A stretch of 17,303 nucleotides of DNA, taken from the NCBI GenBank assembly GCA_964472565.1, contig CAYYNB010000129.1, positions 1 to 17,303 on the forward strand, written 5' to 3'. This DNA is from DATAMF01 sp964472565 (GTDB lineage Bacteria > Chloroflexota > Anaerolineae > Aggregatilineales > Aggregatilineaceae). The position numbers and the translations under genes are program-made. Under the pieces are notes generated by a model that saw only the letters and a list, made by a program, of their open reading frames with translations, did not search any database and was not told the origin of the DNA. This document shows positions 12,934 through 17,303 of this stretch, in pieces (the stretch's first letter is position 1; each line of letters opens with the position of its first letter).

Positions 12934-13563
12934 ATGCAACAAACCAGACGTCATATTCTCGAAATATTAAAAGAGCGCAAAGAAGCCACGATAGATGAAA
13001 TTGTTGCGGCGCTCAGTGAGCGGATCGGTAAGATCACAGCGGTTACGGTTCGCCACCACTTGGAAATTTTGCGTGGTGACGGGTTGGTCGCTGCACCAGC
13101 AGTTCGGCGGCGAAGTGCGCCGGGGCGTCCTCAGTATGTGTATACCCTTACCGAGCGGGCTGCCGATCATTTTCCTAATAACTATCAGGGTCTGGCCTCT
13201 GGGCTGTTGACCCAGATGAAAACTCAACTTCCTCCCATTCAGGTGAATCAGATTCTGGAAGGGGTCGCCGGGTCTATGATCGAAGGGGCGATGGTGCCCG
13301 AAGGCCCGCTGGAAGTCCGGTTGGAACATGCGGTGACCTTCTTGAATAACAATGGATATACCGCGCATTGGCGGTATACCGAACAGGGCCATATGTTATC
13401 TGTCACTAACTGCCCGTACGAGCAGGTATCCTGCAATAATGCTGAGCTGTGCAAGATGGATGAAAAACTGGTGCGCGGGCTGCTTGGCATCACGCCGAAA
13501 CGCCTCAGTTCACAGAATGACGGCGACGAGTCCTGCACTTATCTGATTGAAAACGGACGTTAA
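12934..13563 (+). CDS. ArsR/SufR-type winged-helix regulator with four C-terminal cysteines
   Basis: 209 residues. Residues about 3-75 are a winged helix: TRRHILEILKERKEATIDEIVAAL, then TAVTVRHHLEILRGDGLV (recognition helix) and a wing with RRSAPGRPQYVYTLTE. The C-terminal domain carries C160, C167, C173 and C201 (NCPYEQVSC, LC, ESC), spacing 6-5-27. COG2345/SufR proteins repress suf genes through a Cys-bound Fe-S cluster, so this protein is a good candidate metal- or redox-sensing repressor. The Cys spacing is not that of cyanobacterial SufR, so I leave out a symbol. A palindrome overlaps its own -35 box. The ribosome-binding site is weak. A good terminator follows the stop. No suf/isc operon is adjacent, though iscX-like and Fe-S subunit genes lie 3 kb away. 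Confidence 0.8.
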   Translation: MQQTRRHILEILKERKEATIDEIVAALSERIGKITAVTVRHHLEILRGDGLVAAPAVRRRSAPGRPQYVYTLTERAADHFPNNYQGLASGLLTQMKTQLPPIQVNQILEGVAGSMIEGAMVPEGPLEVRLEHAVTFLNNNGYTAHWRYTEQGHMLSVTNCPYEQVSCNNAELCKMDEKLVRGLLGITPKRLSSQNDGDESCTYLIENGR

Positions 13564-13580
13564 GGGCTGGCCCACGAACT

Positions 13581-13618
13581 CGAAGCTCCCGGCTCGGAGA
13601 ACGACTGGGAGCTTTTTT
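13581..13618 (+). terminator. Intrinsic terminator of the HTH regulator gene
   Basis: AAGCTCCC and GGGAGCTT form a stem around a 16-base loop, running into TTTTTT (13613-13618). It is placed 17 bases after the HTH stop and overlaps the stop codon of the convergent kinase gene. Confidence 0.75.
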
Positions 13619-15137
13619 ATGGATTGACGGGCAGCCAAACTGTAAATGTACTCCCTTCGTTGGGGATGCTCTCGACGGTAATTTCTCCATTGTGGCGATT
13701 GATAATTTCACGCGCAATTGCCAGCCCCAGACCGACACCACGAATAGCGCTGTCGCGAACTCGTTCGCTGCGGAAGAAACGATCAAAGACGTGCGGTAAG
13801 TCATGGGGCAGAATGCCAATGCCCGTATCAGAAACCTGAATGGTCACAAATTGGCCGCCGGACCAGCCTTCGTCTTTCAGACAGACTTCGATATGACCGC
13901 CTTCCGGGGTATACAGGATGGCGTTGTCCAGCAAAATTCCCATCACGCGGGCGAGTTGAGCCGTGTCGCCGATAAAAGGCGGCAGGGTGTCGTTACGGGT
14001 GAAACCCAGTGTGACGCCGTGATCTTCGGCGGGTTGGCTGAACCGCACGATGGCTTCGCTCGCTAAACGGTTGGGATCAATGGGTTCGCGCGTGAAGTGA
14101 ACCTGGTGCGAATCCAGGCGCGCCAGTTCGAGCATGGCGTCCACCAGCCGCGAAAGGCGTTCCGTTTCGCGCTCGAAAGCCTGTAAATGCATGCCGCGCT
14201 GTTCGGGCGGGGCCTGGCGCAGCAGATACTGCCGCATTTTGATGTTGGTCACAGGCGTGCGCATTTCCATCGCCGCATCGGTTAAAAACTGGGTGCGCAA
14301 ACCCTCAAGCACTTTGCGCATGGAAATGTCGTGCGGGACGACGACAAACGCTTCAATTTCGCCGTTCGGGGTGAAGATCGGCGTGATCATCATATCCAGG
14401 TCGCGGGGCTGGTTGCTGTTAAAGGTGTAGGTTACTTCACCACGCCAGCTTTTACCTTCGCTCAGGGTGCGCACCAGATCTTTGTCGTCTGGCGGCCAGG
14501 GAATCTGCGGTAAGGTTTCGATGTTATGGCCGCTTAAGCGTTCCCATGCCGGGTTGGTATACAGCAGATTGCCAACGGGATCAATGACAATAATCGCTTC
14601 ACCCGCACAGTTTAGTACCTGCTCAAAACGATCACGCTCTTGCGTAATGGCGCTGAGGTGTTCGAGCAGCGTAACGGGCGAGTCGGAATCTGCACCGCCG
14701 TTGGCGGCTTGTTTGCCTAATTCATCAATGGCCTGACTGAAGCGCGTCTCGGACACATGCCGGCTACGCCAGGCGGCGCGATCCAGGTAGAGGCGAACCC
14801 GCTTGCGCAGCTCGATGACATCGGGCGGGGTGATAATATAATCTTCTGCGCCTGATTCAAACGCAGCCCGTTTAAATTGGATCGGCCCCATAGGAACAAA
14901 GGCTGTATCAGCGAAACGGGGTTCCTGGGTGAGGTCTTTGATGAGGGCGAAGGCTTGCGTTACAGGATCGCGGAGGGCGATCAGGCAGACAGACGGCGCG
15001 TTAAGCTCCGAAGCGGCAATCAGTTCAGATGCCGTTGCCATCCACTGCGCGCCGATGTTGATTTCGCGCAAATGGTTGAGAACCCAGGCTCCAGCAGTCT
15101 GATCTTTGTCGAGTATGTAAACAGGTGAAGTAGGCAT
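13617..15137 (-). CDS. PAS histidine-kinase-like protein with degenerate receiver and no phosphoacceptor His
   Basis: 506 residues. Residues 4-120 resemble a receiver domain but the phosphoacceptor Asp is A54 (four before P58) and the conserved Lys is T103. A PAS domain spans about 165-275 (ERDRFEQVLNCAGEAIIVID...). The dimerisation helix at 276-345 has FLTDAAMEMRTPVTN: where kinases have SHE(L)RTP, M290 replaces His. The ATP-binding domain (355-505) is intact, with N405 (LLDNAILYTPEGG), D437-T-G-I-G and GVGLGLAI. There is no membrane segment. The start at 15137 has GAAGG nine bases upstream and a TATACT 36 bases upstream; 42 upstream codons are rejected as they cover the promoter. As written it cannot autophosphorylate on His; it may act as an ATP-dependent scaffold or partner another kinase. 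Confidence 0.88.
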   Translation of the reverse strand: MPTSPVYILDKDQTAGAWVLNHLREINIGAQWMATASELIAASELNAPSVCLIALRDPVTQAFALIKDLTQEPRFADTAFVPMGPIQFKRAAFESGAEDYIITPPDVIELRKRVRLYLDRAAWRSRHVSETRFSQAIDELGKQAANGGADSDSPVTLLEHLSAITQERDRFEQVLNCAGEAIIVIDPVGNLLYTNPAWERLSGHNIETLPQIPWPPDDKDLVRTLSEGKSWRGEVTYTFNSNQPRDLDMMITPIFTPNGEIEAFVVVPHDISMRKVLEGLRTQFLTDAAMEMRTPVTNIKMRQYLLRQAPPEQRGMHLQAFERETERLSRLVDAMLELARLDSHQVHFTREPIDPNRLASEAIVRFSQPAEDHGVTLGFTRNDTLPPFIGDTAQLARVMGILLDNAILYTPEGGHIEVCLKDEGWSGGQFVTIQVSDTGIGILPHDLPHVFDRFFRSERVRDSAIRGVGLGLAIAREIINRHNGEITVESIPNEGSTFTVWLPVNP

Positions 15138-15173
15138 CCAAATAACCTTCGTGCGGCAATGAATTCCACTTTC

Positions 15174-15179
15174 AGTATA
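15174..15179 (-). promoter_or_regulatory. Candidate -10 box for the kinase-like gene
   Basis: TATACT on the minus strand lies 36 bases before the chosen ATG. The -35 region is weak. Its position supports starting the protein at 15137 rather than 15263. Confidence 0.45.
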
Positions 15180-15202
15180 CGCGAAAGTAGCCCATACTGT
15201 AT

Positions 15203-15222
15203 GAGAATTCTCGAAAATTTTC
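15203..15222. promoter_or_regulatory. Two abutting 10-base palindromes between divergent genes
   Basis: GAGAATTCTC (15203-15212) and GAAAATTTTC (15213-15222) are each perfect palindromes and follow each other with no spacer. Both fit GARAATTYTC. They lie between the divergent kinase-like and MltG-like genes and could be a double operator, though AT-rich palindromes also arise by chance. Confidence 0.35.
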
Positions 15223-15248
15223 CTGAATTTTTTCGGTAGAATAAAAAC

Positions 15249-16571
15249 ATGATCAAAAAACAAATTTCTCAGACATGGATGGCGGTGGGCCTGCTGCTGG
15301 TGGGGGCGGTGGCGTGGATTGGGGTGCTGGTGGTGGTATTGAAAGATGATGCCGCGCCGCAGCCGGAAGTAGAACCCGCAGCAACCACCGTGATCCAGCA
15401 GCCGTCATTGGATGCGGCGCGCAGTACAGTGTTGCCAACGGTGCTGCCAACGAAACTATCAACGGAACTGCCGCGCGCGACCAACACGGCAACCACTGTG
15501 ATTGTGCCGACAGCGACACTCGTTATTCCAAGCGCTACAGCCGTGATCCTCACACAAGGCCCGATTCCGACACCGACGGCTGGCGCTGTGGTGACAATAG
15601 TCGCGGCGGAGAGCACCGCACCAACGACGGCTGGTTGTGTTCCGCCGGAAGGATGGGTGCCGTATGTAGTGCAGCCGGGCGATACGCTGTTTGCGTTCCA
15701 ACTGGGCACGGACAGCGCGGTCACTGTAGATGATATTCTGGCGGCGAACTGCCTGACGGATCGGTTTTTGTTGGAAGGCCAGATGCTTTTTCTGCCGCCG
15801 GGCGCTGCCGAAAACGCGCCGTCGTCTGATCCGTATGTGGCTCCGAGCGGCGAAACAGGGCCGCGCACACCGAACTGCCCATGCACGATCACGATCACAA
15901 CGGGCTGGCGGCGGGAGCAAATCGCGGATGCGATCAGTTCGGCGGAAACGATGTTCACCGGGGCGGATTTTCTGAACGTGACCGGACCAGGCGCGAGCGC
16001 ACCGTTTGACTTTGTGATGAACCGTCCGGCGGGAACGTCAATGGAGGGGTTTCTGTTTCCGGGAAGTTACACGGTTGAGAACGATACGACAGCGGAAGCC
16101 TTCCGCGATATGCTGCTGCAAGCGTTCGCGGCGAATGTGTCCGGCCAGATGCAGGCGGACGCAGCAGCGCAGGGCGTGACGTTTTATCAGGCGCTGATCA
16201 TCGCGTCGATTGTACAGCGCGAAACGCGCGCACCGGAAACCCAGAAGCTGGTTGCCAGCGTGTATTACAACCGCTATCGTGCGGGGAACCGGCTGGGCGC
16301 GACGGTGACGATCCAGTATGCGGTGGGCGGACCGGGCGACTGGTGGCCGCGCCTGAGCAGCAGCCAACTGGAAGTGGCTTCCCCATACAACACGTATATT
16401 CAGGCCGGGCTGCCGCCTGCGCCGATTGACAGCCCAGGATTAAGCGCGATCAGCGCGGCGGTGTATGCACCACAGACAAGCTACTATTATCACACGGCGG
16501 CATGTGATGGCAGCGGTGAGGTGTTCGCGGAAACGTATGAAGAACACCTGCAAAATGTGAACTGCGAGTAG
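15249..16571 (+). CDS. mltG: LysM plus MltG/YceG-like endolytic murein transglycosylase
   Basis: 440 residues. A single N-terminal membrane helix (about 11-31) is followed by a Thr/Pro/Val stalk (33-128), one LysM domain (137-183; YVVQPGDTLFAF...ILAANCL...EGQMLFLPP) and a YceG/MltG domain (about 205-438). The latter shows EGFLFPGSYTV, IIASIVQRETRAPE with E325 as the likely catalytic Glu, VYYNRYRAGNRLG, SPYNTYIQAGLPPAPIDSPG and a final EEHLQNV. MltG cleaves nascent glycan strands near the membrane; LysM would hold the peptidoglycan. The usual LQxDPTV segment reads LGATVTI here, losing a conserved Asp. The ribosome-binding site is poor, so the start is moderately certain. The stop TAG lies inside the repeat hairpin that follows. 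Confidence 0.88.
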   Translation: MIKKQISQTWMAVGLLLVGAVAWIGVLVVVLKDDAAPQPEVEPAATTVIQQPSLDAARSTVLPTVLPTKLSTELPRATNTATTVIVPTATLVIPSATAVILTQGPIPTPTAGAVVTIVAAESTAPTTAGCVPPEGWVPYVVQPGDTLFAFQLGTDSAVTVDDILAANCLTDRFLLEGQMLFLPPGAAENAPSSDPYVAPSGETGPRTPNCPCTITITTGWRREQIADAISSAETMFTGADFLNVTGPGASAPFDFVMNRPAGTSMEGFLFPGSYTVENDTTAEAFRDMLLQAFAANVSGQMQADAAAQGVTFYQALIIASIVQRETRAPETQKLVASVYYNRYRAGNRLGATVTIQYAVGGPGDWWPRLSSSQLEVASPYNTYIQAGLPPAPIDSPGLSAISAAVYAPQTSYYYHTAACDGSGEVFAETYEEHLQNVNCE

Positions 16572-16591
16572 GGGCAGGTTTGTGCCCCTAC
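16568..16591. repeat. GTAGGGGC palindromic repeat overlapping the mltG stop
   Basis: GTAGGGGCA and TGCCCCTAC form a 9-bp stem with a 6-base loop. It belongs to the same family as the copies at 1-100. The TAG stop codon of mltG (16569-16571) is the TAG of GTAGGGG, so the repeat supplies the end of the gene. It lies between convergent genes and has no U-run. Confidence 0.7.
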
Positions 16592-16631
16592 GTTCGATGC
16601 CCGGATTCGCGCGGGAATCGCAGCTTGACGG

Positions 16632-17180
16632 TTAGTCTTTTTTGTTGTCTTTCGTGCCAGTTGTGCTTTGGATTTTGCTCTGCATCGTTGACATCTGCAT
16701 TTGACCCCATTGAGCGGCTTCGTTTTGGAATGCCTGCTCGCCTTTGTCTACGACACGGGGAAAGGCGGCGGCATATTCGGCATCGGGCAGAGAGGTGGGA
16801 TAGTCTTCGTCGGGCAGTTCGATGCAGGCTTCTTCCAGCGATAACTGCACATCCTCATAGAGCATGGCCTGGCGTTCCCACTGGTAGAGCGAGCGGAAAG
16901 CCGCTACGACGGCAGCAATGGCGGGCAGGATCGCGGTGCAAAAGGCCAGAAAGGGACTCTTGCCCGCTGTCGCAAAGGCGGAGATGATGCTGGAAATGAA
17001 CATCAGCACGGCAGAGACAACCAGCATCGCGGACGAATTAAGCTGGAATTCGCGCACGCGGTTCTGGTAGAACTTCTGCTGGTGGCGGATCCGCTGGCGC
17101 ACATACAACTGGGTACGGAGCTTGGCTTCCTGCGGCGTCAGCAGTTCGGCGGGCGCGGGGGTTGATTCAACTCTGTTCAT
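16632..17180 (-). CDS. Two-transmembrane SLATT/DUF4231-like protein
   Basis: 182 residues from ATG 17180, chosen because GGAG lies eight bases upstream; a GTG three codons earlier is possible. A charged helix (about 17-46, with RIRHQQKFYQNRVREF) precedes two membrane helices (51-70 and 76-95), then a second helix FRSLYQWERQAMLYEDVQLSLEEA. This order is that of the DUF4231/SLATT group, in which 2TM proteins act as predicted membrane effectors, often with nucleotide-second-messenger or SLOG partners. The cytosolic tail is acidic, then Gln/Met/Thr-rich with a charged end. Its start overlaps the end of the upstream gene by 14 bases, indicating translational coupling. The assignment to a defence system is not shown here. 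Confidence 0.65.
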   Translation of the reverse strand: MNRVESTPAPAELLTPQEAKLRTQLYVRQRIRHQQKFYQNRVREFQLNSSAMLVVSAVLMFISSIISAFATAGKSPFLAFCTAILPAIAAVVAAFRSLYQWERQAMLYEDVQLSLEEACIELPDEDYPTSLPDAEYAAAFPRVVDKGEQAFQNEAAQWGQMQMSTMQSKIQSTTGTKDNKKD

Positions 17181-17303
17181 CTTCGTCACTCCGGCGCTTC
17201 AAAATGTTAAGAATCATCACCCGTAAATCTTTTAAGCGCTGCTTGGCATCGGCCTGATCAAAAGGCTTTTGGCGGGCGAGAAACAGGAAATAAAGCGAGC
17301 GCA
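17167..17303 (-). CDS. 3' end of a gene cut by the window edge, unknown
   Basis: An open frame enters from beyond 17303 and ends at TGA 17167-17169, giving about 45 C-terminal residues: RSLYFLFLARQKPFD, then QADAKQRLKDLRVMI and a charged tail RRSDEDEQS. It overlaps the 2TM gene by 14 bases on another frame of the same strand. The residues look like a helix followed by a basic/acidic tail. Nothing more can be said without the upstream sequence. Confidence 0.55.
   Translation of the reverse strand, partial: RSLYFLFLARQKPFDQADAKQRLKDLRVMILNILKRRSDEDEQS

Noticed and set aside
15138..15263. Upstream 42 codons of the kinase-like protein
   Set aside because: They cover the candidate promoter and palindromes, do not resemble a receiver N-terminus, and overlap the mltG start.

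Overview
The window looks like a chromosomal stretch from a member of the Chloroflexota (Anaerolineae-like). This is an inference from gene style: Thr/Pro/Ala-rich stalks on exported proteins, strong AAGGAGGT/GAGGAG ribosome-binding sites, dispersed GTAGGGGC palindromes, and a complex I cluster next to unnamed exported proteins. No rRNA or other phylogenetic marker is present. Most genes lie on the minus strand; the two plus-strand genes are an HTH regulator (12934-13563) and an MltG-like protein (15249-16571). There is one assembly gap (29 N at 1651-1679) flanked by homopolymers.

The centre of interest is 1861-4240. A complete Ro60/Rsr homologue (TROVE plus vWA, 1901-3484, minus) is preceded on the same strand by about 680 bases of structured RNA modules ending just before its Shine-Dalgarno. 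I read five Y-RNA-like units, in transcription order Y1 (4187-4051), Y2 (4030-3883), Y3 (3863-3758), Y4 (3740-3671) and Y5 (3587-3514), plus a tRNA-like element (3656-3591) between Y4 and Y5. Four units share one architecture: a 9-10 bp outer stem with a GAGG/CCUC core, an asymmetric internal loop (CGCAG opposite UUUC), an upper stem maintained by compensatory changes, and UNCUUCG. Y1, Y2 and Y3 carry tRNA mimics with perfect T arms. In Y1 the tRNA is circularly permuted and opened in the anticodon loop, with the acceptor stem closed by a GAAA tetraloop. In Y2 it is permuted and opened in the D loop. Y3 carries a small YrlA-like D/mini-anticodon/T module, and Y4 and Y5 carry none. Bacterial Y RNAs with tRNA-like domains and adjacent rsr genes are established; a five-unit array with two different permuted tRNA topologies is, to my knowledge, not.

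The rest, from left to right: GTAGGGGC palindromes and a FIST-domain sensor protein (174-1313); a gene-free stretch with the gap (1314-1900); two tandem paralogous exported proteins (4321-5112, 5161-5958); and a complex I cluster reading iscX-like, nuoB, nuoCD fusion, nuoI and a small CxxCH/CxxC protein (9999 down to 6113), with no nuoA. Then come a 606-residue exported three-repeat protein (10061-11881), an exported two-repeat protein (11956-12753) divergent from a SufR-like Cys-containing HTH regulator (12934-13563), a PAS histidine kinase that has lost its phosphoacceptor His (13617-15137), a LysM-MltG protein (15249-16571), and a 2TM SLATT/DUF4231-like protein overlapping a gene cut by the window edge (16632-17303).

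Working model: Rsr and its Y RNAs form an RNP in which the tRNA-like modules act as gates or adaptors. The nuo genes encode part of the hydrophilic arm of complex I together with an Fe-S assembly factor. The other genes are mostly envelope and signalling functions without an evident common pathway.
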